The notes: generated by a model from the sequence alone, not told the origin. 64,000 nucleotides of DNA from Rhizobiales bacterium Ga0077525 (GCA_001464835.1 LNDS01000028.1:1-64000), one strand, 5' to 3'. Shown: positions 46,206-54,816, numbered from the stretch's first letter. Numbers and translations: made by a program.

Positions 46206-47804
46206 ATGATGTCCCGCGAGCGTCTGTATCTGTTCGACACCACCTTGCGCGACGGCGCGCAAACCAACGGTGTCGATTTCACGCTCGCCGACAAGCTGGC
46301 GATTGCCGGCATGCTCGATGAACTCGGCATCGATTATGTCGAAGGCGGCTATCCGGGCGCCAACCCGACCGACACCGAATTCTTCGCCGCCGATCATGGC
46401 CTGAATGCCAAGTTCACCGCCTTCGGCATGACGCGGCGTCCGGGGCGCTCGGTGTCGAACGATCCCGGCGTCGCCGCTTTGCTCGACGCCAAGGCCGATG
46501 CGATCTGCTTCGTCGCCAAGAGCTGGGACTATCATGTCCGCGTCGCGCTGGAGACGACCGAGGACGAGAACATCGCCTCGATCCGCGACAGCGTGCGCGC
46601 CGCCAAGGCCAAGGGCCGCGAAGTGCTGCTCGACTGCGAGCATTTCTTCGACGGCTACAAGGCCAATCCGGCGTTTGCGCTGGCCTGCGCCAAGGCCGCC
46701 TATGACGAGGGCGCGCGCTGGGTGGTGCTGTGCGACACCAATGGCGGCACGCTGCCGCACGAAGTCGAAAGAATCGTTGGCGAGGTGGTGAAAGTCGTTC
46801 CCGGCGACCATGTCGGCATTCATGCGCACAACGACACCGAGCAGGCGGTGGCCAATTCACTGGCGGCCGTGCGCGCCGGCGTGCGCCAGATCCAGGGCAC
46901 GCTCAATGGCCTTGGCGAACGTTGCGGCAACGCCAATCTGGTATCGATCATTCCCACCCTCAAGCTCAAGCCCGAATTCTCCGACAAATTCGACATCGGC
47001 GTCAGCGAGGCGCAACTTAAGGGACTGGCGCAGGTGTCGCGCGCGCTGGACGAACGGCTCAACCGGCCGTCCAACCGCTATTCGCCCTATGTCGGCGAGA
47101 ATGCCTTCGGCACCAAGGCCGGCATTCATGCTTCCGCCATTGCCAAGGAGCCGGCGACTTACGAGCACGTTGCGCCGGAATTGGTCGGCAACAAGCGCAA
47201 GGTGCTGGTCTCCGAACAGGCCGGCAAGTCGAACGTGCTGGCCGAACTCGAGCGCATCGGCATCAAGGCCGACAAGGACGATCCGCGCATCGGCCGTCTT
47301 CTGGAAATCGTCAAGGAGCGCGAAGCCCTGGGCTATGCGTATGAAGCGGCCGATGCCTCGTTCGATCTTTTGGCGCGGCGCACCCTCGGTACCGTGCCGA
47401 CCTATTTCGACGTCACCCAGTTCGATGTCAGTGTCGAGCAGCGCATCAACGCGATCGGAGACAGGGTCACCGTCACCATGGCGGTGGTCAAGGTCAAGGT
47501 CGGCGACGACAACATGATTTCGGCCGCCGAAGGCAACGGCCCGGTCAATGCGCTCGATCAGGCTTTGCGCAAGGACCTTGGCAAGTATCAGAAATATATC
47601 GAAGGCCTGTCGCTGACCGACTATCGCGTGCGTATCCTCAATGGCGGCACCGAGGCCGTAACGCGCGTGCTGATCGAAAGCCAGGACGAACACGGCGACC
47701 ACTGGACCACGATCGGCGTCTCACCGAACATCATCGAGGCGTCGTTCCAGGCGCTGATGGATTCGATCATCTACAAACTGATGAAGTCCGGCGCACCGGC
47801 GTAG
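46206..47804 (+). CDS. cimA: (R)-citramalate synthase
   Basis: This enzyme condenses acetyl-CoA and pyruvate to citramalate, giving a threonine-independent route to 2-oxobutyrate and isoleucine. The 532-residue protein belongs to the TIM-barrel isopropylmalate/citramalate family: LFDTTLRDGAQTNGVDFT (catalytic RD), GIHAHNDTEQAVANSLAAVRAGVRQIQGTLNG (metal His residues) and GERCGNANL. The C-terminal regulatory domain is also present. Its N-terminus and length match the TIGR00977 citramalate group better than LeuA. It follows the small membrane peptide gene by 8 bases. Confidence 0.9.
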   Translation: MMSRERLYLFDTTLRDGAQTNGVDFTLADKLAIAGMLDELGIDYVEGGYPGANPTDTEFFAADHGLNAKFTAFGMTRRPGRSVSNDPGVAALLDAKADAICFVAKSWDYHVRVALETTEDENIASIRDSVRAAKAKGREVLLDCEHFFDGYKANPAFALACAKAAYDEGARWVVLCDTNGGTLPHEVERIVGEVVKVVPGDHVGIHAHNDTEQAVANSLAAVRAGVRQIQGTLNGLGERCGNANLVSIIPTLKLKPEFSDKFDIGVSEAQLKGLAQVSRALDERLNRPSNRYSPYVGENAFGTKAGIHASAIAKEPATYEHVAPELVGNKRKVLVSEQAGKSNVLAELERIGIKADKDDPRIGRLLEIVKEREALGYAYEAADASFDLLARRTLGTVPTYFDVTQFDVSVEQRINAIGDRVTVTMAVVKVKVGDDNMISAAEGNGPVNALDQALRKDLGKYQKYIEGLSLTDYRVRILNGGTEAVTRVLIESQDEHGDHWTTIGVSPNIIEASFQALMDSIIYKLMKSGAPA

Positions 47805-47825
47805 GATCGCAACGGGGAGGGCAGC

Positions 47826-48251
47826 ATGGTGTTGTGGACGCGCCGGTCGTTTGCAACGGCTGCTGTTGCCCTGATGTCATTAGGCTCGCGGCGCGCGCAG
47901 GCGGCGCCTTCCGCCGAACACGCGCCCTTTGTCGCGCAGGCCGTTGCGATGAAGCAGAAAGCCATCGACGCCGGCGATCAGGCCTACGGCGCTGTGGTGG
48001 TGCGCAACGGCGAGATCGCAGGTTTTGGGCCGAGCCGCGTCGTCGCCAAGAAGGACGCCAACGCACATGCCGAACGTGAGGCGATCCGCGACGCGCAGCA
48101 GCGCCTCGGCCGCAACGATCTTTCCGATTGCGTGATGTATTCGACGTCTCGCCCTTGCGCCGCTTGCGAACAAGCGGCGGCCGAGGCGCGGCTCGCGCGC
48201 CTGTATGTCGGTCCTGACGCGATCGATGCCGGCGCGCCGCGCGGCCAGTAG
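47826..48251 (+). CDS. Exported nucleoside/cytidine deaminase-like protein
   Basis: The 141-residue protein has the zinc-deaminase motifs NAHAEREA (His81, catalytic Glu83) and STSRPCAACEQA (Cys111, Cys114), so it should deaminate a base, nucleoside or related compound. Unlike normal cytoplasmic deaminases it starts with a twin-arginine-like signal (TRRSFATAAVALMSLGSRRAQA), so the product is probably periplasmic. Its stop abuts the stop of the convergent LOG gene. The gene follows cimA by 21 bases. Confidence 0.85.
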   Translation: MVLWTRRSFATAAVALMSLGSRRAQAAPSAEHAPFVAQAVAMKQKAIDAGDQAYGAVVVRNGEIAGFGPSRVVAKKDANAHAEREAIRDAQQRLGRNDLSDCVMYSTSRPCAACEQAAAEARLARLYVGPDAIDAGAPRGQ

Positions 48252-48875
48252 TTACAGCCTGTCCGCAACGGCGGGCGGCATGTCCTTGGCCGCCTCCGGA
48301 ACGGCGGCCGCCGCTTTTTGCAGCTTCGGCAGAATGTCTTCGACGTGGTCGGCGACCAGCAACTCGAAGTCCATGCCGGCGCGGATGAAGTCGAGCGCCT
48401 TCATGTGATCGAGCAAAGCGCAGAGCGGCTGCCAAAAGCCCTTGATGTTGGCGATCAGGATCGGCTTTTTGTGGCGGCCGAGTTGCGCCCAGGTGAGTTG
48501 CTCGACCAGTTCCTCGAGCGTGCCGACGCCGCCCGGCATGGCGACGAAGGCGTCGGCCATCTCGAACATCTTGCGCTTGCGCTCGTGCATGTCGGCGGTG
48601 ACGATGAGGCCGTCGCCGTTGATGCCGGCCCGCTCCCTGTTCAGCAGGAACTCCGGGATGATGCCGGTGACCGATCCGCCGTTGCTCCGGACCGCGTCTG
48701 CCACGGCGCCCATCATGCCGACGTCGCCGCCGCCATAGACGAGGCCGATGCCGGCTTGGGCCATGGCCGTGCCGAAGGCCGTCGCCGCTTCGATGAAAGC
48801 CGGATCGGTGCCGCCGCCGGAGCCGCAATAGACGCAGATTTTCGCGATTTTCGAGATATTTTCGGTACGATTCAT
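48252..48875 (-). CDS. LOG-family protein (cytokinin riboside 5'-monophosphate phosphoribohydrolase)
   Basis: The 207-residue Rossmann-fold protein has the LOG signature MPGGVGTLEELVEQLTW (PGGxGTxxE) and the N-terminal CVYCGSGGGTDPAF and GLVYGGGDVGMMGAVADA. LOG enzymes release free base from nucleoside monophosphates such as isopentenyl-AMP. The ATG at 48875 (MNRTENISKIAK) fits the family; another at 48884 is three codons upstream. A very long frame extends to 49595 over the ABC transporter start and is not coding. Confidence 0.9.
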   Translation of the reverse strand: MNRTENISKIAKICVYCGSGGGTDPAFIEAATAFGTAMAQAGIGLVYGGGDVGMMGAVADAVRSNGGSVTGIIPEFLLNRERAGINGDGLIVTADMHERKRKMFEMADAFVAMPGGVGTLEELVEQLTWAQLGRHKKPILIANIKGFWQPLCALLDHMKALDFIRAGMDFELLVADHVEDILPKLQKAAAAVPEAAKDMPPAVADRL

Positions 48876-49013
48876 GCCCTGCATGTGCAATGCGTCCGCT
48901 CTATCGTCAAGATGGTTGCCTAAACTACCGCTTTTCCTGAAAGAACCGGCCACGCAAGGGTGAACACGGCTGAGAATCCCCCTATATGAGGGGCCTTGTT
49001 GCCCGGGACCTGA

Positions 49014-50990
49014 ATGACCGACCACCACGCCCACCGCTCCGCGGAACCGAAACCTGCCGTCTCCGCCGATAGCGGTTCGCTGCTGCGCACGGTCATCCAT
49101 CTGTGGCCCTATATCTGGCCGGCCGACCGCGCCGACCTGAAGGCCCGCATCGTCGGCGCCATGGTGCTGCTGCTCGGCGCCAAGCTGGCGACCATGGTGG
49201 TGCCGTTCACCTTCAAATGGGCGACCGACGCGCTGGCCGGCGTCAGTAACGGCTCCGCCGGCGACAGCGATTGGATGCTCTGGGTGCTGGCCGCGCCCAT
49301 TGCCTTGACGGTGGCTTACGGCGGCATGCGCATCCTTATGGCGGCGTTGACGCAGTTGCGCGACGGCATGTTCGCCAAGGTGGCGATGCACGCGGTTCGC
49401 CGGCTGGCGTTCCGCACTTTCGTGCACATGCATGAATTGTCGCTGCGCTTTCATCTCGAGCGCAAGACCGGCGGGTTGACGCGCGTGCTCGAGCGCGGCC
49501 GCAACGCCATCGAGACCATCGTGCGCATGGTCATCCTTCAATTGGCGCCGACCATCGTCGAACTGGCGATGATCGTCGCCGTGCTGATGTGGCAATTTGA
49601 CTGGCGCTATGTCGCGGTGATCCTTGTCACCGTTGCTGTCTATCTCGTCTACACATACTATGCCACCGAATGGCGCATCGGCATTCGCCGCCGCATGAAC
49701 GACAGCGACACCGACGCCAACGTCAAGGCGATCGACTCGCTACTCAATTTCGAAACGGTCAAGTACTTCAGCGCCGAGGAGCGCGAGGCCGAGCGCTACG
49801 ACCGCGCCATGGCGCGCTACGAGAAGGCTTCGACCAGCGCCTACACCTCGCTGGCCGTGCTCAATGCCGGGCAGGCGACGATCTTCACCTTCGGTTTGGC
49901 TGGTGCCATGGTGCTGTGTGCCAACGAAATCCACGCCGGCACCAAGACGGTCGGCGATTTCGTTCTGATCAATGCCATGATGATCCAGCTCTACCAGCCG
50001 CTCAATTTCATGGGCATGGTCTATCGCGAAATCAAGCAGGCGATCACCGACATCGAATTGATGTTCACCATCCTGTCGCGCGATCCGGAAATCAAGGATG
50101 AGCCGGGCGCAAGCCCGCTCAAGGTCACCGGCGGCGCCATCCGTTTCGAGAACGTGCAGTTCGCCTATGAGCCGGGCCGGCGTATTCTCAAGGGCATCAG
50201 CTTCGAGGTGCCTGCGGGCAAGACGGTGGCGGTGGTCGGTCCCTCGGGCGCCGGCAAATCGACGTTGTCGCGGTTGATTTTCCGCTTCTACGATCTGTTC
50301 GGCGGCCGCATCACTATTGACGGGCAGGACATCGCCAAGGTGACGCAGAAATCGCTGCGCCAGGTCATCGGCATGGTGCCGCAGGACACGGTGCTGTTCA
50401 ACGACACCATTCGCTACAACATCCGCTACGGCCGCTGGGAAGCCAGCGATGCCGAGGTGGAAGAGGCGGCGCGCCTGGCCCAGATCGACGGGTTTATCCG
50501 GCTCGCGCCGAAGGGCTATGACGCCGAAGTCGGAGAGCGCGGCCTGAAACTGTCCGGCGGCGAGAAGCAGCGCGTCGCCATTGCCCGCACGATTCTAAAG
50601 GCGCCTCCGATCCTGGTGCTGGACGAGGCGACATCGGCGCTCGACAGCCACACCGAAAAAGAAATCCAGGACGCGCTGGAGCGGATATCGAAGGGGCGGA
50701 CCACTTTGGTGATCGCGCATCGCCTGTCGACTATTGTCGGCGCCGACGAGATCATCGTCCTCGACCAGGGCGAGATCGTCGAGCGCGGCCATCACCATGC
50801 GTTGCTGGCCAACGGCGGGCTTTACGCCAGCATGTGGAACCGGCAGCGCGAAGCCGAGGAGGCGCGCGAGAAACTCGCCCGCGCCGGCGGAGATGATGCC
50901 ACGCCTAACCGCAATCCACCGCTGGTGAGCGACACAATAACCGAAGCCGCGACAATGCCGGCCGATGTGCCGGCCACCGCGGCGGAGTAG
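49014..50990 (+). CDS. Atm1-type ABC exporter (ABCB family)
   Basis: The 658-residue half-transporter has six membrane helices (about 50-350) and an ATPase domain with Walker A GPSGAGKST (about 408), signature LSGGEKQR (about 512) and Walker B LVLDEATSALD (about 532). The membrane domain segments RMNDSDTDANVKAIDSLLNFETVKYF and YQPLNFMGMVYREIKQ are characteristic of Atm1/HMT1 transporters. These export glutathione-metal or glutathione persulfide conjugates and protect against heavy metals. The N-terminal His-rich start (MTDHHAHRSAEP) may sense metal. A DUF559 element follows. Confidence 0.93.
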   Translation: MTDHHAHRSAEPKPAVSADSGSLLRTVIHLWPYIWPADRADLKARIVGAMVLLLGAKLATMVVPFTFKWATDALAGVSNGSAGDSDWMLWVLAAPIALTVAYGGMRILMAALTQLRDGMFAKVAMHAVRRLAFRTFVHMHELSLRFHLERKTGGLTRVLERGRNAIETIVRMVILQLAPTIVELAMIVAVLMWQFDWRYVAVILVTVAVYLVYTYYATEWRIGIRRRMNDSDTDANVKAIDSLLNFETVKYFSAEEREAERYDRAMARYEKASTSAYTSLAVLNAGQATIFTFGLAGAMVLCANEIHAGTKTVGDFVLINAMMIQLYQPLNFMGMVYREIKQAITDIELMFTILSRDPEIKDEPGASPLKVTGGAIRFENVQFAYEPGRRILKGISFEVPAGKTVAVVGPSGAGKSTLSRLIFRFYDLFGGRITIDGQDIAKVTQKSLRQVIGMVPQDTVLFNDTIRYNIRYGRWEASDAEVEEAARLAQIDGFIRLAPKGYDAEVGERGLKLSGGEKQRVAIARTILKAPPILVLDEATSALDSHTEKEIQDALERISKGRTTLVIAHRLSTIVGADEIIVLDQGEIVERGHHHALLANGGLYASMWNRQREAEEAREKLARAGGDDATPNRNPPLVSDTITEAATMPADVPATAAE

Positions 50991-51001
50991 GGTAGACTTC
51001 T

Positions 51002-51058
51002 TCCCCTCTCCCCTTGGGGGAGAGGGTGGACTGGCCGAAGGCCAGGCCGGGAGAGGGG
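51002..51058. repeat. Left copy of inverted palindromic repeat flanking the DUF559 gene
   Basis: TCCCCTCTCCCCTTGGGGGA continues as GAGGGTGG, then a variable hairpin CTGGCC-GAA-GGCCAG, then GCC and GGGAGAGGGG. Its inverted partner lies at 51385-51437. The constant parts match perfectly and only the inner hairpin differs. It ends one base before the ATG of the DUF559 gene. Confidence 0.9.
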
Positions 51059-51059
51059 G

Positions 51060-51455
51060 ATGAAACGGGAGCAAGCAAAGCAGCTTCGTGGCGCAATGAC
51101 GGATGCCGAGCGTCGGTTATGGTATCACCTGCGCGCCAAACGTTTTCTCGACTTGAAGTTCAAGCGCCAGGCGCCGATAGGCCCGTACATTGTTGATTTC
51201 ATCTGCTTCGAGCAAAAGCTTATTATCGAAGTCGATGGCGGTCAGCATGCCGGTAATGTAAGCGACCGCGTGCGCGATGACTGGTTGCATCAGGAAGGAT
51301 ACCAAGTCATTAGGTTTTGGAATGACGATGTGTTGAAACGAACCGAAGCTGTACTTGTCGAAATATCGAACGCGATAACGGATACCCCTCTCCCGGCGCG
51401 CTCTGCGCGCCACCCTCTCCCCCAAGGGGAGAGGGGAAACCCAGCCCACGACTGA
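51060..51455 (+). CDS. DUF559 (Vsr-like) endonuclease domain protein embedded in a repeat element
   Basis: The 131-residue protein has a Vsr/PD-(D/E)xK-type nuclease core: MTDAERRLWYHLRAKRF near the start, then IVDFICFEQKLIIEVDGGQH with Asp46, Glu57, Asp59 and His63, and YQVIRFWNDDVLK. A DNA nick or repair role is expected but unproven. The ATG starts one base after a palindromic repeat. The last 23 residues (TPLPARSARHPLPQGERG and onward) are encoded largely by the inverted copy of the same repeat, so gene and repeats form one unit inserted between the ABC exporter gene and psd. Codon use is less GC3-rich than in its neighbours (GTTTTC, TTGAAG, GAAGCTGTA). Confidence 0.9.
   Translation: MKREQAKQLRGAMTDAERRLWYHLRAKRFLDLKFKRQAPIGPYIVDFICFEQKLIIEVDGGQHAGNVSDRVRDDWLHQEGYQVIRFWNDDVLKRTEAVLVEISNAITDTPLPARSARHPLPQGERGNPAHD
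51385..51437. repeat. Right copy of inverted palindromic repeat flanking the DUF559 gene
   Basis: The reverse complement of this segment equals the repeat at 51002 except for its inner hairpin, which is GGCGCGC-AGA-GCGCGCC in place of CTGGCC-GAA-GGCCAG. Both sequences remain self-complementary, a compensatory pattern. The repeat lies within the coding sequence of the DUF559 gene and encodes its C-terminus. Confidence 0.9.
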
Positions 51456-51467
51456 GAAATTCAGCCC

Positions 51468-52166
51468 ATGTCGATTTATGATTCGATCCGCAAGCAGATG
51501 GTGCCGATCACGCCGGAGGGTTATCCCTTCATCGGTGCTTTTGCCTTTGCCAGCCTGATCCTGTTCTGGATTTGGACGCCGCTCGGCTGGGTCGGCACGG
51601 TTCTCACGGTGTGGTGCGTCTATTTCTTCCGCGATCCGCCGCGGGTTACGCCGGTGCGTGAGGGCCTTGTGGTGTCGCCGGCCGACGGCCGCGTCAGCAT
51701 GATTACGACCACGCCGCCGCCGCATGAACTGGGCCTGGGACCAGCGCCGATGCTGCGCATCTCCGTGTTCATGAGCGTGTTCGACTGCCACGTGAACCGC
51801 AGCCCGGTGAACGGCCGGGTCGAGAAAATCCTCTATCAGCCGGGCAAGTTCTTCAACGCCGACCTCGACAAAGCCTCGCTCGACAATGAGCGTAATTCGC
51901 TGGTGATCGCGACCGCCGGAACGCGCATTGCGGTCGTCCAGATCGCCGGCCTGATCGCGCGTCGCATCGTCTGTTATGTGCGTGAGACCCAGCCGGTTGG
52001 CGCCGGCGAGCGCTTCGGCATGATCCGCTTCGGTTCGCGGCTCGACGTCTATGTGCCGGAAGGCACCACGCCTCTGGTGGCAGTCGGGCAGACCGCGCTC
52101 GCCGGCGAGACCGTGCTGGCCGACCTGCGCGTGACCGACGAAGGGCGCGGCTTCAGGGCCGGCTGA
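51468..52166 (+). CDS. psd: Phosphatidylserine decarboxylase proenzyme
   Basis: The 232-residue enzyme makes phosphatidylethanolamine at the inner membrane. It is the short, archaeal-like form found in alphaproteobacteria. It has VSPADGRVS, the [16 protein letters not shown] segment and the self-processing site [14 protein letters not shown], where cleavage before Ser creates the pyruvoyl group. N-terminal hydrophobic helices ([16 protein letters not shown]) anchor it. It is followed by pssA, the gene of the preceding step. Confidence 0.95.
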   Translation: MSIYDSIRKQMVPITPEGYPFIGAFAFASLILFWIWTPLGWVGTVLTVWCVYFFRDPPRVTPVREGLVVSPADGRVSMITTTPPPHELGLGPAPMLRISVFMSVFDCHVNRSPVNGRVEKILYQPGKFFNADLDKASLDNERNSLVIATAGTRIAVVQIAGLIARRIVCYVRETQPVGAGERFGMIRFGSRLDVYVPEGTTPLVAVGQTALAGETVLADLRVTDEGRGFRAG

Positions 52167-52253
52167 TTTGCCGCGCGCCAATTCGTTAACGGCACAGCGG
52201 AACTTGGGGCCGGCGGCGTGGCGCGGGGGGCCCTAACCGGCTATATTGAGGCC

Positions 52254-53141
52254 ATGGTCTTTCAACCCATTGATCCCACCCAGTCGCCCCGCCGCCGCCG
52301 TTTCAAGGCGATCCCGGTGCGGACGCTGCTGCCCAACCTCATCACGCTGTTGGCGCTGTGCGCCGGCCTGACCGCGATCCGCCTCGCCATCGAAGGCAGA
52401 CTAGAACTGGCGCTCGGCGCCATTGTCTTCGCCGCCGTGCTCGACGGCATCGACGGCCGCGTCGCGCGCATGCTCAAGGGCACGTCGCGCTTCGGCGCCG
52501 AGCTGGACAGCCTGGCCGACTTCGTCAATTTCGGCGTGACGCCGGCGCTGATCCTGTATTTCTGGGGTCTGCACCAGTTGAAGTCGATCGGCTGGATCGT
52601 CGCGCTGGTGTTCGCCATCTGCGCGGCTTTGCGGCTGGCGCGTTTCAACGTCATGATCGACGATCCGAACAAGCCGGCCTGGGCTGGCAACTTCTTTACC
52701 GGCATTCCGGCGCCGGCCGGCGCCTTGACCGTGCTGCTGCCGATCTACCTGTTCTTTCTCGGCGTCCCCAACAGCCTTTTCACCATCTGGCTCACCTTCT
52801 TCTACACGCTGACCATCGGGCTCCTGATGGTGTCGCGGCTACCGGTGTTCTCCGGCAAGCGCGTCGGCAAGCGGGTGCCGCCGGAAATGGTGCTGCCGGT
52901 CTTCGTGGTCGCGGTGCTGATCTTCGCGCTGCTGATCGCCTATCCGTGGGAAGTGCTGTCGTTCGGCGCGGTGGTCTACTTGGTCTGTCTGCCGTTGGGC
53001 TGGCTGTCGTACCGCGATTACGTTCGCAAGGATGCGCTGGCCGGTGTTGCAGCCGGCGGCGATGGCGTAGCCACTGATGTGCCCGGCGACACCGTTCCCG
53101 GCGCCGACGGCGAACGCAATCGCCCAACGCACCTGAACTGA
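52254..53141 (+). CDS. pssA: CDP-diacylglycerol-serine O-phosphatidyltransferase
   Basis: This 295-residue enzyme makes phosphatidylserine, the substrate of Psd encoded just upstream. The CDP-alcohol phosphotransferase motif DG-x2-AR-x8-G-x3-D-x3-D is complete in LDGIDGRVARMLKGTSRF followed by GAELDSLADF. About eight hydrophobic helices make it an integral membrane protein. ATG 52254 is preferred to 52218; the conserved basic leader RRRRFKAIPVRTLLPNLITL follows. The gene ends 1 base before ureE. Confidence 0.94.
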   Translation: MVFQPIDPTQSPRRRRFKAIPVRTLLPNLITLLALCAGLTAIRLAIEGRLELALGAIVFAAVLDGIDGRVARMLKGTSRFGAELDSLADFVNFGVTPALILYFWGLHQLKSIGWIVALVFAICAALRLARFNVMIDDPNKPAWAGNFFTGIPAPAGALTVLLPIYLFFLGVPNSLFTIWLTFFYTLTIGLLMVSRLPVFSGKRVGKRVPPEMVLPVFVVAVLIFALLIAYPWEVLSFGAVVYLVCLPLGWLSYRDYVRKDALAGVAAGGDGVATDVPGDTVPGADGERNRPTHLN

Positions 53142-53142
53142 C

Positions 53143-53703
53143 ATGGCCCGCGCAACAGGCGTCATTGCCGCAGGCCATCGTCATGGTCGTCCGACCTCGG
53201 ACACCGTGATTCTCGATTACGCGGCGCGCAGCGGCGAGCCGGCCGCCGTCAAGAGCGTCAAGGGCAACGCCATCGATATCCATTTGCACGGCGCGCCGCG
53301 CCTGCGCACCGACGATCTGTTGATGCTCGATGACGGCACGCTGGTTGAAGTGGTGGCGGCGCCGGAGCCTTTGTTGGAAGCGCGCGCCGCCGATGTGTCG
53401 GCGCTGGCGCGGCTGGCCTGGCATCTCGGCGACCGGCACATCGCGGTTCAACTATTGCCGAACCGCATTCGCGTGCAGCGCGAGGCCGCGGTCGAAGCCT
53501 TGCTGGCGGCGCTCGGCGCCAAGGTGACGCCAATCGATGCGCCGTTCGAGCCGGAAGGCGGCGCTTATGCGCCGCAGGCAACGCACGATCATGGTCATCA
53601 TCATGACCACGGCCATGTGCACGATGCGCATTGCGGTCACGACCACAGTCATGACCATGCTCACGACCACAGCCACGCCCATCACGGCCACAATCACGAT
53701 TAA
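53143..53703 (+). CDS. ureE: Urease accessory protein UreE with long His-rich tail
   Basis: UreE delivers nickel to urease during maturation. The 186-residue protein has the UreE N-terminal peptide-binding domain and the C-terminal metal-binding domain with ARLAWHLGDRHIAVQLLPNRIRV. Its last 41 residues hold 20 histidines (HDHGHHHDHGHVHDAHCGHDH and onward). No other urease gene (ureABCDFG) is in the window, so it is separated from its cluster or has another nickel role. It follows pssA by 1 base and may ride on its transcript. Confidence 0.88.
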   Translation: MARATGVIAAGHRHGRPTSDTVILDYAARSGEPAAVKSVKGNAIDIHLHGAPRLRTDDLLMLDDGTLVEVVAAPEPLLEARAADVSALARLAWHLGDRHIAVQLLPNRIRVQREAAVEALLAALGAKVTPIDAPFEPEGGAYAPQATHDHGHHHDHGHVHDAHCGHDHSHDHAHDHSHAHHGHNHD

Positions 53704-53706
53704 GGG

Positions 53707-54372
53707 CTACGCCTTGTTGCGGTAGCCTTGCGTGCCGAACGGATAGCCGGGCATCAGGTCGTAAGGATGCGCCCAACCGTGCAGGGCTTCGATGCGCTTG
53801 AGCCATGCGCCGATCGCCGGATGCTCCTTCGCAATATCGAAGCCGAACTCTTCCGCCGGGTAATAGAGGTAGGCCGTCATGGAAATGTCGGCGATCGTCG
53901 GTCTATCGCTCACCAGGAAGTCGCGGCCGGTGAGGCGCTTGTTGACGATGGCGAGGTTGCCGTCGATGCGGCCTTTCAGGAACGCCAGCACGGCCGGATC
54001 GCCCGGCGGCTTGGCCAATGTCTTGAGAAAGCGGTACGGCCCGAGAAAGCCGTTGACCTTCTGGTTGTCGAAAATGATCCAGCGCAGCGACTCGAGTTCT
54101 TCGTCTTCGCCGACGGGGAGAAACTTGCCGGACTTGCGCGCGAGATAAGTGAGGATGACGCCAGATTGCGTCAGCTTCTTGTCGCCGTCGACCAGCACGG
54201 GCACTTCGCCCATTTCGTTGACGCCCTCGCGGTAATCCGGCGTGCGCTGCACGCCGCCGCCGAAAAAGTCGATCCACACCGGCTGCCACTTTGCGCCGAT
54301 CAGATTGAGCATCAGCGCGGCGCGATAGGCATTGCCGGACTGGGCGAAGCAATAAAGCTTGTACTCGGACAT
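53707..54372 (-). CDS. Glutathione S-transferase family protein
   Basis: The 221-residue protein has the thioredoxin-like domain with YKLYCFAQSGNAYRAALMLNLIGAKW (active Ser in AQSGN) and GEVPVLVDGDKKLTQSGVILTYLA. The C-terminal helical domain contains FLVSDRPTIADISMTAYLYY. It belongs to a GST group with Ser as likely catalytic residue. Substrate unknown. It is convergent with ureE, with 3 bases between stops. Confidence 0.9.
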   Translation of the reverse strand: MSEYKLYCFAQSGNAYRAALMLNLIGAKWQPVWIDFFGGGVQRTPDYREGVNEMGEVPVLVDGDKKLTQSGVILTYLARKSGKFLPVGEDEELESLRWIIFDNQKVNGFLGPYRFLKTLAKPPGDPAVLAFLKGRIDGNLAIVNKRLTGRDFLVSDRPTIADISMTAYLYYPAEEFGFDIAKEHPAIGAWLKRIEALHGWAHPYDLMPGYPFGTQGYRNKA

Positions 54373-54418
54373 CGGGTAGGCCTTTTCGTTTGCGGCGTAT
54401 GATTTAAAGCGGTGCGTG

Positions 54419-54805
54419 TCAGCGCGTCAGCGTCAGCGACGTGCCGGCGCTCGACTTTCCTTCAAAGCCATCTCCGGCGAGCGTGAACCGGCCGAGCATG
54501 TTCTTGTCACCGTCGCTGATCGTGAGCGCACTTTGCGCCAGCGTCCAGGAGCGGGCGGTGAAAAAGCGCTCCGGACAGCCGCCTTCCGGCGTGACATTGC
54601 CTTCGGTTGCGCCGGGCTTGGCTGTCAGATTGAGCCCGCAGGCCGGCGCGTTCGGCGCGGCCAGCATCCAGCGCCCGACCATTGTCAGGTCGGCGGCGCC
54701 GGGCGGCGGCCGGTCGGATAGCAATGAAGACGTGCCCGCGCCGCCGGCACAGCCGGAGAGCGCGACGGCGAACAGAGCGGCTCCGGCGAAGCTGAGGCAC
54801 TTCAT
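54419..54805 (-). CDS. AprI/Inh-family protease inhibitor lipoprotein
   Basis: The 128-residue protein has a lipoprotein signal (SFAGAALFAVALSGCAGG, lipobox LSGC) and a beta-barrel inhibitor domain with VGRWMLAAPNAPACGLNLTA, CPERFFTARSWTLAQSALTISDGD and DGFEGKSSAGTSLTLTR. The Cys pair is placed as in Inh/AprI inhibitors of serralysin-type metalloproteases. No serralysin gene is nearby. ATG 54805 puts the signal at the N-terminus. It lies 11 bases downstream of mmsA on the same strand. Confidence 0.8.
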   Translation of the reverse strand: MKCLSFAGAALFAVALSGCAGGAGTSSLLSDRPPPGAADLTMVGRWMLAAPNAPACGLNLTAKPGATEGNVTPEGGCPERFFTARSWTLAQSALTISDGDKNMLGRFTLAGDGFEGKSSAGTSLTLTR

Positions 54806-54816
54806 GAACGCGCGCC

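Noticed and set aside
44045..46330. A 761-codon open frame on the minus strand
   Set aside because: It is antisense to cysS and the GNAT gene, has no recognisable motif and arises from GC-biased codon positions.
48940..49013. TPP-riboswitch-like pieces (GGCTGAGA, then GACCTGA) before the Atm1 gene
   Set aside because: The rest of the conserved THI-box (the 3' helices) is missing and the gene start follows at once, so the match is coincidental.
48252..49595. Longer LOG gene (447 codons)
   Set aside because: The extra N-terminal part overlaps the ABC exporter on the other strand and lacks family features. The LOG domain begins near 48875.
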